Assembly (NCBI GenBank): GCA_019635015.1
Contig: JAHCAG010000022.1
Coordinates: 1-43,546 of the forward strand
Direction of reading: 5' to 3'
Length of the DNA: 43,546 bases
From: Burkholderiales bacterium
GTDB lineage: Bacteria > Pseudomonadota > Gammaproteobacteria > Burkholderiales > SG8-41
The notes beneath the pieces are model-generated. The model was not told where the DNA came from and did no database searches. It saw only the letters and a list, made by a program, of their open reading frames with translations. Below are positions 24,131-32,529 of the stretch, one piece after another (position 1 is the first letter of the stretch; every line of letters starts with the position of its first letter). The translations under genes and the position numbers were made by a program.

Positions 24131-27100
24131 ATGGTCCTCCCGGAACTGTCCGTCCGGCGTCCCGTGCTGGCCACGGTGATGAGCCTGCTGATCATGCTGG
24201 TCGGCATCATCTCCTTTGAGCGCCTGACGGTCCGCGAGTACCCGAAGATCGACTCCCCGGTGGTCTCGGTGCGCACGATCTACACCGGCGCCAGCCCCCA
24301 GGTCATCGAGTCCCAGGTCACGCAGCCTCTGGAGGACAGCATCTCCGGCATCGAAGGTGTGAAGACAATGAAGTCGGTGAGCCGGGAGGAGGTCAGCCAG
24401 ATCACGGTCGAATTCACCAACGACCGCGATCCCGATCTCGCCGCCAACGACGTACGCGACCGCGTGTCGCGCGCCCGCGGCCGGCTGCCGGACGAGGTCG
24501 ACGAGCCGATCATCTCCAAGGTCGAGGCCGATGCCCAAGCGATCATGTGGCTGCGGCTGTTTTCCGACCAGCACGGCCCGCTGGAGATTTCCGATTATGC
24601 CGACCGTTTTGTCGCCGACCGCCTGAAGACGCTGCCCGGGGTCGCCTCGGTGATCATCGGCGGCGAACGGCGCTACGCAATGCGCATCTGGCTCGACCGG
24701 GAACGCCTTGCCGCCTACGCGCTGACGCCGCAGGACGTCGAGGATGCGCTGCGCCGCCAGAACATCGAGGTGCCTTCGGGCCGGATCGAGAGCAGCCAGC
24801 GCGAATTCACGGTGCTGTCGGAATCCGACCTGCGCACGCCGGCCCAGTTCAACCAGCTGATCATCCGCGAGGTGAAGGGTTATCCGGTGCGTCTCTCCGA
24901 CATCGGCCGCGCGGAGCTGGGCGCGGCCGATGACCGCAACATCCTCCGAGTCAACGGCAATCCGGCGGTGGGTCTGGGCATCGTCAAGCAGTCCACCGCG
25001 AACACGCTGGCGGTGGCGCAGGCGGTGAAGGCGGAGGTGCCGAAGGTGGCGGCGGCCCTGCCGCAGGGCATGCAGATCGCAGTCGCCTTCGACACCTCGA
25101 TTTTCATCGAGAAGTCGATCACCTCGGTCTACAAGGTGATGGCCGAGGCGCTGGTGCTGGTGGTGCTGGTGATCTTCCTGTTCCTGCGCTCGGCGCGGGC
25201 GACGCTGATTCCCTTCGTCACCATCCCGGTGTCGCTGATCGGCGCCTTTTTCCTGATCTGGATCATGGGTTTCTCGATCAACGTGCTGACGCTGCTGGGC
25301 ATCGTGCTGGCGGTCGGCCTGGTTGTCGATGATGCCATCGTCGTGCTCGAGAACATCCACCGCCACATCGAAAACGGCATGCGTCCCTTCGAGGCGGCGC
25401 TGAAGGGCGGGCGCGAGATCGCATTCGCCGTGGTCGCGATGACGGTGACGCTGGCCGCGGTGTTCGCGCCGCTCGCTTTCGCCACCGGCAACACCGGGCG
25501 CCTGTTCCTCGAGTTTGCGCTGACCGTGGCTTCCGCAGTCGTGGTGTCGGGATTCGTCGCGCTGACGCTGACGCCGATGATGTGCTCGAAGCTGCTGCGC
25601 CGCGAAACTTCGCATGGCCGGCTCTACAACGCGCTGGAACGCTTTTTCGAAGGCATGTCCTCGGGTTATGAACGCCTGCTGCGTTTCTGCCTTGCCCGGC
25701 GCAGCGTGGTCGTTGTGCTGTTCCTGCTCGCGGCCGCGGGCGGTTCGGCGCTGTTCCTGACGATCCGTTCCGAGCTGTCGCCGCTGGAGGACCGCGGCTT
25801 CTTCATCGGCGTGATGTCGGCACCCGAGGGCGCCACCAAGGAATACACCGACGACTATGCGCGGATCTGGGAGGATATCTATGCCGACGTGCCGGAGATC
25901 ACCTCCTACTTCGTTTCGGTCGCGCCCGGCCTCGAACGCCCGAATCCGGTCAATTTTGCTTTGTCCTTCGTGCGGCTTTCCGACTGGAGCGAGCGCGACC
26001 GCAAGACGCAGCAGATCACCGCATCGATCGCGCCGCAGATGTTCGCGCGGATGCCCGGCGTGCTGGCTTTCCCGATCAATCCGCCGTCGCTGGGACAGAG
26101 CTTCCGCAATCCGCCGGTGCAGTTCGTGGTGCAGGGCAACTCCTACGAGGACCTCGACCGCAGGGTCAATGCGCTGATGGCGAAGGCGCGGCAGTCGCCG
26201 GCGCTGGCCAATGTCGACAGCGACCTCAAGCTCAACAAGCCGCAGCTCGCGGTAGACATCGACCGCGAGAAGGCGGCGGCGCTGGGCATCCAGGTGGAGA
26301 CCATCGGCAGGACGATGGAAACGCTGCTCGGCGGGCGCCAGGTCACGCGTTTCAAGCGCGAGGGCAAGCAGTACGACGTCATCGTCCGGCTGGAGGACAA
26401 GGACCGCCGGCAGCCGGCGGACCTGACCTCGATCTACGTGCGCGGCGCCACGGGCGGCATCACCCAGCTGTCGAACCTGGTCAGCGTGCGCGAGACCGTG
26501 GCACCGAAAGAGCTCAACCATTTCAACCGGCTGCGCGCGGTGATCATCTCGGCAAACGTCACGCCCGGCTACTCGCTGTCCGAGGCGCTGGACGCGATGG
26601 AGGCCGCGGCGGCGGAGACCCTGACGCCGGAGTACCAGACCACGCTCGACGGCCAGTCGCGCGAGTTCCGCGAGTCCGGCCAGCAGCTCTACCTGATTTT
26701 CGTGCTGGCGCTGGCCTTCATCTACCTCGTGCTGGCGGCGCAGTTCGAGAGTTTCCGCGGCCCGCTGGTGATCATGCTGACGGTGCCGCTGGCAGTGACC
26801 GGTGCGCTGCTCGCGATCAAGTTGACCGGCGGCACGCTCAACGTCTACAGCCAGATCGGGCTGGTGATGCTGATCGGGTTGATCACCAAGAACGGCATCC
26901 TGATCGTCGAGTTCACCAACCAGCTGCGCGACCAGGGGCGCGAGAAAATAGCGGCGCTGGTCGAGGCCTGTTCGCTGCGCCTGCGGCCGATCCTGATGAC
27001 CACTGCGGCGACCGTGCTCGGTGCGGTGCCGCTGGCGATTGCGACCGGCGCCGGCGCGGAGTCGCGCTCGGCGATCGGCTGGGTGGTTGTCGGCGGCATG

Positions 27101-27211
27101 AGCTTCGGCACCCTGTTCACGCTGTTCGTGGTGCCGGTGGCCTATACCTTCATCGTCGGCGAACGCAGGTCTGCGGACGACGCGCAGCCGGTCAGCAACC
27201 CCGCACTCTGA
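24131..27211 (+). CDS. RND efflux pump permease (HAE1 family)
   Basis: 1026 residues, full length for the family, with 12 membrane helices and two large periplasmic loops. It starts LPELSVRRPVLATVMSLLIMLVG. TM4 contains GLVVDDAIVVLENIHRH with the paired Asp of the proton relay. The second half repeats the fold (FIYLVLAAQFESFRGPLVIMLTVPLA, IGLVMLIGLITKNGILIVEF). Family position is nearer to MexK/MdtC-like HAE1 pumps than to heavy-metal CzcA types, by overall look. It is the second gene of the adaptor-pump operon; substrates unknown. It is convergent with the LysR gene with a 3-bp gap. Confidence 0.94.
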   Translation: MVLPELSVRRPVLATVMSLLIMLVGIISFERLTVREYPKIDSPVVSVRTIYTGASPQVIESQVTQPLEDSISGIEGVKTMKSVSREEVSQITVEFTNDRDPDLAANDVRDRVSRARGRLPDEVDEPIISKVEADAQAIMWLRLFSDQHGPLEISDYADRFVADRLKTLPGVASVIIGGERRYAMRIWLDRERLAAYALTPQDVEDALRRQNIEVPSGRIESSQREFTVLSESDLRTPAQFNQLIIREVKGYPVRLSDIGRAELGAADDRNILRVNGNPAVGLGIVKQSTANTLAVAQAVKAEVPKVAAALPQGMQIAVAFDTSIFIEKSITSVYKVMAEALVLVVLVIFLFLRSARATLIPFVTIPVSLIGAFFLIWIMGFSINVLTLLGIVLAVGLVVDDAIVVLENIHRHIENGMRPFEAALKGGREIAFAVVAMTVTLAAVFAPLAFATGNTGRLFLEFALTVASAVVVSGFVALTLTPMMCSKLLRRETSHGRLYNALERFFEGMSSGYERLLRFCLARRSVVVVLFLLAAAGGSALFLTIRSELSPLEDRGFFIGVMSAPEGATKEYTDDYARIWEDIYADVPEITSYFVSVAPGLERPNPVNFALSFVRLSDWSERDRKTQQITASIAPQMFARMPGVLAFPINPPSLGQSFRNPPVQFVVQGNSYEDLDRRVNALMAKARQSPALANVDSDLKLNKPQLAVDIDREKAAALGIQVETIGRTMETLLGGRQVTRFKREGKQYDVIVRLEDKDRRQPADLTSIYVRGATGGITQLSNLVSVRETVAPKELNHFNRLRAVIISANVTPGYSLSEALDAMEAAAAETLTPEYQTTLDGQSREFRESGQQLYLIFVLALAFIYLVLAAQFESFRGPLVIMLTVPLAVTGALLAIKLTGGTLNVYSQIGLVMLIGLITKNGILIVEFTNQLRDQGREKIAALVEACSLRLRPILMTTAATVLGAVPLAIATGAGAESRSAIGWVVVGGMSFGTLFTLFVVPVAYTFIVGERRSADDAQPVSNPAL

Positions 27212-27214
27212 AGG

Positions 27215-28129
27215 TTATTTGCCGCAGCTCTCCAGCGCGCGGTCGAGCCAGCCCGGCACATAGACCTGCTCGACGAACCAGCGCTGCGCCTTGCCGCGGT
27301 GCGAGGTGTGCCAGGCCAGGTACAGCATCTGGCTCACCTTCGGCTCCTCGGTTTTTTTGATCACCAGTTCGCCGCGCGCCGCAGCGGCGGCGGCCAGGCA
27401 TTGCGGCAGATAACCCACGCCCAGCCCCATGACCTGGGCCTGCAGCTTGGAGTCGGCGTCCGAGATGGTCAGCGTGTCCTGTCCTGACAGCAGCCCGGTC
27501 GTGCGCGGCGGCAGGCTGCGCGAGCTGTCGGCAACGACCACGGCGCGATGGGCGAGGATGTCGCCGCGGGTCAGCGGCTCCTTGGCCTGCGCCAGCGGGT
27601 GGGCTGGTGCCACCGCGAATTCCCAGTCGATTTCCCCCAGCGGTCGTGTCTGGTAACCGCCACCGGGCGGTCCTTCGCCGGACGCGCCGATGGCGAGGTC
27701 GGCGCGGCCCGAGGCCAGCGCATCCCAGCAGCCGCCGAGCACCTCGGCGTTGAAGCGCAGCCGGGTGTCGGCGTTCTGCGCGTAGAAATTGCGCGCGAGT
27801 TCCAGCATGGCCGCAGCCGGCAGCAGTCCGTCGTAGGCGATGCGCAGTTCCGCTTCCCAGCCGGTGGCGACGCGTTTGACCCGCGCTTCCAGTTCTCCGG
27901 CCGCGCGCAGCAGATGGCGGCCTTCGGCCAGCAGTTCGCGCCCGGCAGCGGTCAGTTTGGCGCGATGGCCGCGGCGATCGAACAACGGCACATCGAGGTC
28001 TTCCTCGAGTTTCTGCACGGTGTAGGTCAGTGCCGAGGGCACGCGGTGCAGTTCATGCGCGGCGGCGGCGAAGCTGCCCTTGCGGTCTATGGCATCGATC
28101 ACCAGCAACGCGTCCAGCGACAGCCGCAT
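27215..28129 (-). CDS. LysR family transcriptional regulator
   Basis: 304 residues. The N-terminal winged helix is LLVIDAIDRKGSFAAAAHELHRVPSALTYTVQKLEEDLDVPLFDRRGHRAKLTAAG (residues about 8-65), typical LysR. The co-inducer domain follows (ELRIAYDGLLPAAAMLELARNFYA, DLAIGASGEGP, VGYLPQCLAAAAAARGELV). The gene is divergent from the pirin gene with a 190-bp, very AT-rich gap that holds a perfect palindrome at 28182. The classic LysR arrangement suggests it controls the pirin-FMN reductase-dioxygenase run. The inducer is unknown. Confidence 0.93.
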   Translation of the reverse strand: MRLSLDALLVIDAIDRKGSFAAAAHELHRVPSALTYTVQKLEEDLDVPLFDRRGHRAKLTAAGRELLAEGRHLLRAAGELEARVKRVATGWEAELRIAYDGLLPAAAMLELARNFYAQNADTRLRFNAEVLGGCWDALASGRADLAIGASGEGPPGGGYQTRPLGEIDWEFAVAPAHPLAQAKEPLTRGDILAHRAVVVADSSRSLPPRTTGLLSGQDTLTISDADSKLQAQVMGLGVGYLPQCLAAAAAARGELVIKKTEEPKVSQMLYLAWHTSHRGKAQRWFVEQVYVPGWLDRALESCGK

Positions 28130-28181
28130 CGGATTACTCCTTGAATTATTTTATTAACATGTATCAATAAAATATCATAAA

Positions 28182-28201
28182 TTATTGTTTTTAAACAATA
28201 A
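28182..28201. promoter_or_regulatory. Perfect 20-bp palindrome between LysR and pirin genes
   Basis: TTATTGTTT and AAACAATAA (9-bp arms, TT spacer) form a perfect inverted repeat in the centre of the AT-rich divergent promoter region 28140-28220. This is a good candidate LysR operator. It shares the 14-mer TTGTTTTTAAACAA with the hairpin region near 3444-3457 (opposite strand). Confidence 0.5.
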
Positions 28202-28319
28202 AAATATTCATTTTATTTGATTGAATGGTTCAAAATCTTCCGATTTCTTGTGCCGGATCAGCAGCCTAGGATGCAGTCCATCGCATCGCCAGATGCATCG
28301 AACAAGGAAAGGAAAAGCC

Positions 28320-29015
28320 ATGCTGAACCTGCGCAAGAGTGAAGACCGCGGCCATGCCAACCACGGCTGGCTCGATTCGTACCACAGCTTTTCATTCGCG
28401 AGTTACCACGATCCCGAGCACATGGGTTACGGCCCGCTGCGGGTGATCAACGAGGACCGCGTGCAGGCGGGGGCCGGCTTCGGCACCCACGGCCATCGCG
28501 ACATGGAAATCATCAGCTATGTGCTCGACGGCGCGCTGGCGCACCAGGATTCGATGGGCAACGGCTCGGCGATCGTGCCCGGCGACGTGCAGCGCATGAG
28601 TGCCGGCAGCGGTGTGCGCCATTCGGAGCACAACCACAGCCAGACGGGAACGACGCATTTCCTGCAGATCTGGATCGAGCCGAAGTTCACCGGCATCAAG
28701 CCCTCTTACGAGCAGAAGTATTTTTCTGCCGAAGAGAAACGCGGGCGGCTGCGGCTGATCGTGTCCCCGGATGGCCGCGACGGTTCGGTGAGCATGAACC
28801 AGGATGCCTTCCTCTACGCCGGTCTGTTCGATGCCGACGAGGCTGCCGAACTGGTGATTGCGGCCAGCCGGCGCGGTTATGTGCATGTCGCGCGCGGCAG
28901 CGTCACCGTCAACGGCCAGCGGCTGCGCGCCGGGGATGCCCTGAAAACAGCGGCGGGCACGATCAGCATCGAAGGCGGCAAGTCCGCCGAGGTGCTGGTG
29001 TTCGACTTACCCTGA
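28320..29015 (+). CDS. Pirin family protein (bicupin, YhaK-like)
   Basis: 231 residues from the ATG at 28320, preceded by GGAAAGGAAAAG. The frame is open further upstream, but pirin homology starts at MLNLRKSEDRGHANHGWLDSYHSFSFASYHDPEHMGYGPLRVINEDRVQ, a textbook YhaK N-terminus. Cupin metal/ligand region: FGTHGHRDMEIISYVLDGALAHQDSMG and SGVRHSEHNHS. Bacterial pirins of this type are quercetinase-like or redox-sensing iron proteins. It is divergent from LysR and followed 41 bp later by an FMN reductase gene, an association often seen in betaproteobacteria. Confidence 0.92.
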   Translation: MLNLRKSEDRGHANHGWLDSYHSFSFASYHDPEHMGYGPLRVINEDRVQAGAGFGTHGHRDMEIISYVLDGALAHQDSMGNGSAIVPGDVQRMSAGSGVRHSEHNHSQTGTTHFLQIWIEPKFTGIKPSYEQKYFSAEEKRGRLRLIVSPDGRDGSVSMNQDAFLYAGLFDADEAAELVIAASRRGYVHVARGSVTVNGQRLRAGDALKTAAGTISIEGGKSAEVLVFDLP

Positions 29016-29056
29016 AATTTGAAGATTGATCAACTGAAATTTTGAAAGGAAACAGC

Positions 29057-29608
29057 ATGAACCAGTACAAGATTGCCGTGGTCGTCGGCAGCATTCGCAA
29101 GGATTCCCTCAACCGGAAGCTGGCGGATGCACTCGCGAAACTCGCGCCGCCGGAGTTCTCGTTCAGGACGGTGCGCATCGACGACCTGCCGCTCTACAAC
29201 CAGGACGACGATGGCCAGCCTGCCGCCGCGGTGACGCGCCTGCGCAAGGAGATCAAGGAGGCTGACGGCCTGCTGTTCCTGACGCCGGAGTACAACCGCT
29301 CGATTCCCGGTGTGCTGAAAAACGCGATTGACCATGCCTCGCGGCCCTGGGGCCAGAGCGTCTGGGGCGGTAAACCCGCCGGCGTTCTGGGTGTTTCAGT
29401 CGGTGTCATCGGCACCGCGCTGGCGCAGCAGCATCTGCGCAACATCCTCGGCTATCTCGACGTGCCGGTGCTCGGCCAGCCCGAGATGTTCCTGCAGGCC
29501 AAGGATGGCCTGTTCGACGCGGACGGCGGCATCGGGCCGGACAGCCGTGCCTTCGTCCAGGGCTGGATGGACCGTTACGTCGCCTGGGTGAAGAAACTCG
29601 CGGCCTGA
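29057..29608 (+). CDS. NADPH-dependent FMN reductase family protein
   Basis: 183 residues from the ATG at 29057 with AAAGGAAAC before it. The flavodoxin-like fold is clear: YKIAVVVGSIRKDSLNRKLADAL (FMN phosphate loop GSIRKDSxNRKLA), LLFLTPEYNRSIPGVLKNAIDHASRP (TPEYNxSxPGxLKNAID signature) and WGGKPAGVLGVSVGVIGTALAQQHLRN. It matches the ChrR/azoreductase-like NAD(P)H:quinone or FMN reductases. It lies in the pirin to DODA to DedA run, probably one operon under LysR control (inference). Confidence 0.93.
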   Translation: MNQYKIAVVVGSIRKDSLNRKLADALAKLAPPEFSFRTVRIDDLPLYNQDDDGQPAAAVTRLRKEIKEADGLLFLTPEYNRSIPGVLKNAIDHASRPWGQSVWGGKPAGVLGVSVGVIGTALAQQHLRNILGYLDVPVLGQPEMFLQAKDGLFDADGGIGPDSRAFVQGWMDRYVAWVKKLAA

Positions 29609-29634
29609 GCCGCGGGTTTCTGGAGAATCTCGGC

Positions 29635-30420
29635 ATGATCACAGGCCAGCCGGCCATTTTTGTGTCCCACGGCGCGCCGACGCTCGCGCTGGAGCCGGGA
29701 CCCACCCGCGGATTTCTCGCGGAACTGGGTGCCGCGCTGCCGCGGCCGCGCGCGATACTCGTGGTGTCGGCACACTGGGAAACCGTGGCGCCTGCGGTGA
29801 GTACGGCTGTGCGCCCGCAGACCATCCACGATTTTCACGGTTTCCCGCGGGCCCTGTACGAGATGCGTTATCCGGCACCCGGCGCGCCACAGCTGGCGCA
29901 GCGGGTGCGCGAGCTGCTCGGGAATGCCGGGATTGCCGCCGACGCCGTGCCCGACCGTGGCCTCGACCACGGAGCCTGGGTGCCGCTGATGCTGATGTAT
30001 CCGCAGGCGGACATACCGGTGACGCAACTTGCGCTGCAGACGGCGCTGGGGCCGGCGCACCACTTGCGTCTGGGCGAGGCGCTGCAGCCGTTGCGTGACG
30101 AGGGTGTGCTGATACTGGCTTCCGGCAGTGTCACCCACAATCTGCGCGAGTTCGGCCGCCATGACTATGCGGCTTCGCCGCCGGACTGGGTCAGCGGTTT
30201 CAACGACTGGCTGGTGGGGCGTCTCAATTCAGCCGACCATGAGGCTCTGCTCGATTACCGCGGCCAGGCGCCGCATGCCGCACGCAACCATCCCAGCGAG
30301 GAACATCTGTTGCCGCTGTTCGCCGCACTCGGCGCGGCGACGCCGGGCGTGGCGCCGCGCCGGATCCATGAAGCTTATACCTACGGCGTCATCGGCATGG
30401 ATGCCTGGCGGTTTGACTGA
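29635..30420 (+). CDS. DODA-type extradiol aromatic ring-opening dioxygenase (YgiD-like)
   Basis: 261 residues. The type II (LigB-like) extradiol fold is seen in AIFVSHGAPTLALEPGPTRGFLAEL (first His ligand), ILVVSAHWET (second His region), DRGLDHGAWVPLMLMYPQADIPVTQLAL (DHGAWVPL signature) and ILASGSVTHNLREF. The fold uses Fe(II) or Zn(II) held by His residues. Plant DODA makes betalamic acid from DOPA; E. coli YgiD shows similar activity. The natural bacterial substrate is uncertain. It starts 27 bp after the FMN reductase. Confidence 0.92.
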   Translation: MITGQPAIFVSHGAPTLALEPGPTRGFLAELGAALPRPRAILVVSAHWETVAPAVSTAVRPQTIHDFHGFPRALYEMRYPAPGAPQLAQRVRELLGNAGIAADAVPDRGLDHGAWVPLMLMYPQADIPVTQLALQTALGPAHHLRLGEALQPLRDEGVLILASGSVTHNLREFGRHDYAASPPDWVSGFNDWLVGRLNSADHEALLDYRGQAPHAARNHPSEEHLLPLFAALGAATPGVAPRRIHEAYTYGVIGMDAWRFD

Positions 30421-30472
30421 TGGCTGAGGTCCGTGATCGGTTAAGCTCGACGGAAATTTCGGGAGAAGCGGC

Positions 30473-31411
30473 ATGCATGAACTGACCGACCTGCTGGCCC
30501 GGCACGGGTTGCTGATTGTCTTCGCCAACGTGCTGCTGACCCAGGCCGGTCTGCCGGTGCCGGCGGTGCCGATGCTGGTGGTTGCCGGTGCGCTGGTGGT
30601 GCAGGGGGCCTTCGGGTATGCCGCCTTGCTGCTGGTAGGGATGGCCGCCACGCTGCTCGGCCATCTGCCCTGGTATTTCGCCGGCAGGCGTTATGGTCAC
30701 CGGGTGCTGGGTACGCTCTGCCGCATCGCCGTTGAACCCGATTCCTGTGTCAGGCAGACCGAAAACCTGTTCGAACGCTGGGGCGCGTCGTCACTGGTGA
30801 TTTCCAAGTTCATTCCGGGTTTTTCGATGGTCGCGCCGCCACTGGCCGGTGCGATGCGCCTGGGCCTGTGGTCCTTCCTGCTGTTCAGTGCAATCGGCGC
30901 GCTGCTGTGGGCGGCCGCCCCGGTGCTGCTCGGTGCGGTCTTTCATGCGGAAGTGGAGCGTGCGCTGGAATGGTTTGCACAACTGGGGACCGGTGCCTTG
31001 CTGCTGCTCGGGGTGCTGGCGACGGCCTATGTGGCGATCAAGGCGGTGCAGCGCTATTTTTTCCTGCGCATGCTGCGTGCTGCAAGAGTGAGCGTTGCGG
31101 AGTTGTATGAACTGCTGAATGGCGAATTGCCGCCGGTGGTGATTGATGTGCGTCCGGCCGCCGTGCGCAGGCTCGATCCGCGGCGCATCCCCGGTGCGCT
31201 TGCGGTCAACCTCGAGGATGCTGCGGCCGCGCTGCCCGGCCTGCCGCCGGACAGGGACGTGGTGGTTTATTGCAGTTGACCCAACGAAGCCAGCGCGGCG
31301 CGTGTCGCCCGCATCCTGATGGACCGGGGATTCACCCGGGTGCGGCCGCTGGAGGGCGGGATCGAGGCCTGGATTGCCGGGGGCGGGATCACCGAGACTT
31401 TTGATGCCTGA
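30473..31411 (+). CDS. DedA family membrane protein fused to a rhodanese domain, selenoprotein (in-frame TGA at 31277-31279)
   Basis: The frame runs 313 codons with a single TGA at codon 269, giving 312 residues if decoded. Residues 1-200 are a DedA/SNARE-associated domain (VLLTQAGLPVPAVPMLVVAGALVVQG, GHLPWYFAGRRYGHRVLG, SKFIPGFSMVAPPLAGAMRLG). A rhodanese domain follows (ELLNGELPPVVIDVRPAAVRRLDPRRIPGALAVNLED, RDVVVYCS-U-PNEASAARVARILMDRGFTRVRPLEGGIEAW). Cys-form relatives read YCSCPNEAS, so the TGA replaces the second Cys of CSC, next to the catalytic Cys. The rhodanese fold is intact on both sides of the TGA, and a hairpin follows at SECIS distance. ATG preceded by GGGAGAAG. The role is perhaps membrane-linked sulfur or selenium transfer; unknown. 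Confidence 0.82.
31293..31312 (+). promoter_or_regulatory. Predicted bacterial SECIS element for Sec269 of the DedA-rhodanese protein
   Basis: GGCG (31297-31300) pairs with CGCC (31306-31309) around the loop CGTGT. The stem continues after a bulged C96 with GCG (31293-31295) against CGC (31310-31312). The loop begins 22 nt after the TGA and has the GU expected for SelB contact. It is less regular than the element at 4910, so it is assigned with lower confidence. Confidence 0.55.
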
Positions 31412-31429
31412 TCCCGCCGCTGTCCGCTG

Positions 31430-32344
31430 TCAGGCGATATCGGTCCCGGTCGGCGCGAAATAGCTGGTGGTGACAGTGCGCCTTGCGGTCCACGGCAGGC
31501 GGGTGCGTTTCAGCGTTTCCATTTCATCCTCCTCCCGTACCGGGTGATAGACATCGACCGTGCCCTCGATGATGTCGCCGCGGACCTGGCCCTCGAAGGA
31601 GAAGCGGGTGTAGCCGCTGCCGGGCAGCGTCATGTTGAGCTGGCATTTCAGGGCAGTGCCGCGCAGTTCCACCCCCTGCAGCAGCTGGCGCCGGTTGCCG
31701 ACGCGCACGGCGCCTTCAACCTGCTGCATGTGCTGTTCGAGCAGTGACGCGAAACGGTAACTGCTGCCGCCGATGGTCGTCTCCCAATCCCAGAAGCCGC
31801 CGACACGCGCCGGCACATGCCACATGCGGACAGTGGTGTAGTTGCCGGTCTGTTCGTCGGTCACGTCGGCCGGCCAGGTGCCCATGTCCCAGGTGGCCGC
31901 GACGACACGGGTGCCGGGGCGCGCTTCGCGCAGGATCTTCGGGCGCAGCAGGCGCATCAGCTCGGGAAACAGCCACATGAAGATCACATCGACCTTGCCG
32001 AGATCGGCATCGAAGACATTCTGGTGCAGGAATTGCGCACGGTTGCCGAGGTTCTGCGCGCCGGCGGCGGCGTTGGCCTTGGCGACCAGCGCGGCGTTGA
32101 TGTCGACACCGATGCCCTGTACGCCCGGACGGTCCTTCAGCGCGGCGAACACGATGCGCCCGTCACCCGAACCGAGGTCGATCACGGTTTCGCCGCTGGC
32201 CGGCGCCGCCAGCTTCACCATGCGCGCGACGTTTTCGGGGTCGCTGCCGACGAAGGGGGAGAACAGTTCCTGCGCGCGCGCCGCCATGGCTTGCCAGGCG
32301 GAAGCGGCTGCAATCATTGACAGGAAGGAGCGTCTGGAAGGCAT
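31430..32344 (-). CDS. Exported class I methyltransferase-like protein with Tat-type leader
   Basis: The ATG at 32344 is preferred (304 residues) because it opens MPSRRSFLSMIAAASAWQAMAARAQ, a twin-arginine-like leader with an AxA cleavage site. The mature part is a class I SAM methyltransferase core: FVGSDPENVARMVKLAAPASGETVIDLGSGDGRIVFAAL (motif I DLGSGDGR), GIGVDINAALVAKANAAA and VDVIFMWLFPELMRLLRPKILREARPGTRVVA. A beta-rich C-terminal region of about 120 residues follows. A periplasmic SAM enzyme would be unusual, since SAM is cytoplasmic, so either the leader is not cleaved or the fold has another job. It is convergent with the DedA-rhodanese gene. Confidence 0.8.
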   Translation of the reverse strand: MPSRRSFLSMIAAASAWQAMAARAQELFSPFVGSDPENVARMVKLAAPASGETVIDLGSGDGRIVFAALKDRPGVQGIGVDINAALVAKANAAAGAQNLGNRAQFLHQNVFDADLGKVDVIFMWLFPELMRLLRPKILREARPGTRVVAATWDMGTWPADVTDEQTGNYTTVRMWHVPARVGGFWDWETTIGGSSYRFASLLEQHMQQVEGAVRVGNRRQLLQGVELRGTALKCQLNMTLPGSGYTRFSFEGQVRGDIIEGTVDVYHPVREEDEMETLKRTRLPWTARRTVTTSYFAPTGTDIA

Positions 32345-32529
32345 GGTTTGTGGACTCTGGGTTGTTGTGGAAAGGCTGAAGCTTACTGCGGGAACCGCCA
32401 GGGAATCCATATCCCGCGGCTGGTCTGCGGTCCGGCCTCGGCTATGATGGCATCCGTGCGCTGAGTTGCGCCCCGCCGGGGCAGCGCTTTCGGTTTGTCA
32501 CGAATCATTGACTCGACGAGGAGATGCAT

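Noticed and set aside
23753..26521. A 922-codon open frame on the minus strand
   Set aside because: It lies antisense to the RND adaptor and pump genes, is rich in His, Arg and Asp as expected of a GC-codon-bias shadow, and resembles no family.
31406..31435. gcctga...tcaggc inverted repeat between the DedA-rhodanese and methyltransferase genes as a terminator
   Set aside because: The 6-bp arms are 18 bases apart, overlap both stop codons and have no T-run, so support is too weak.
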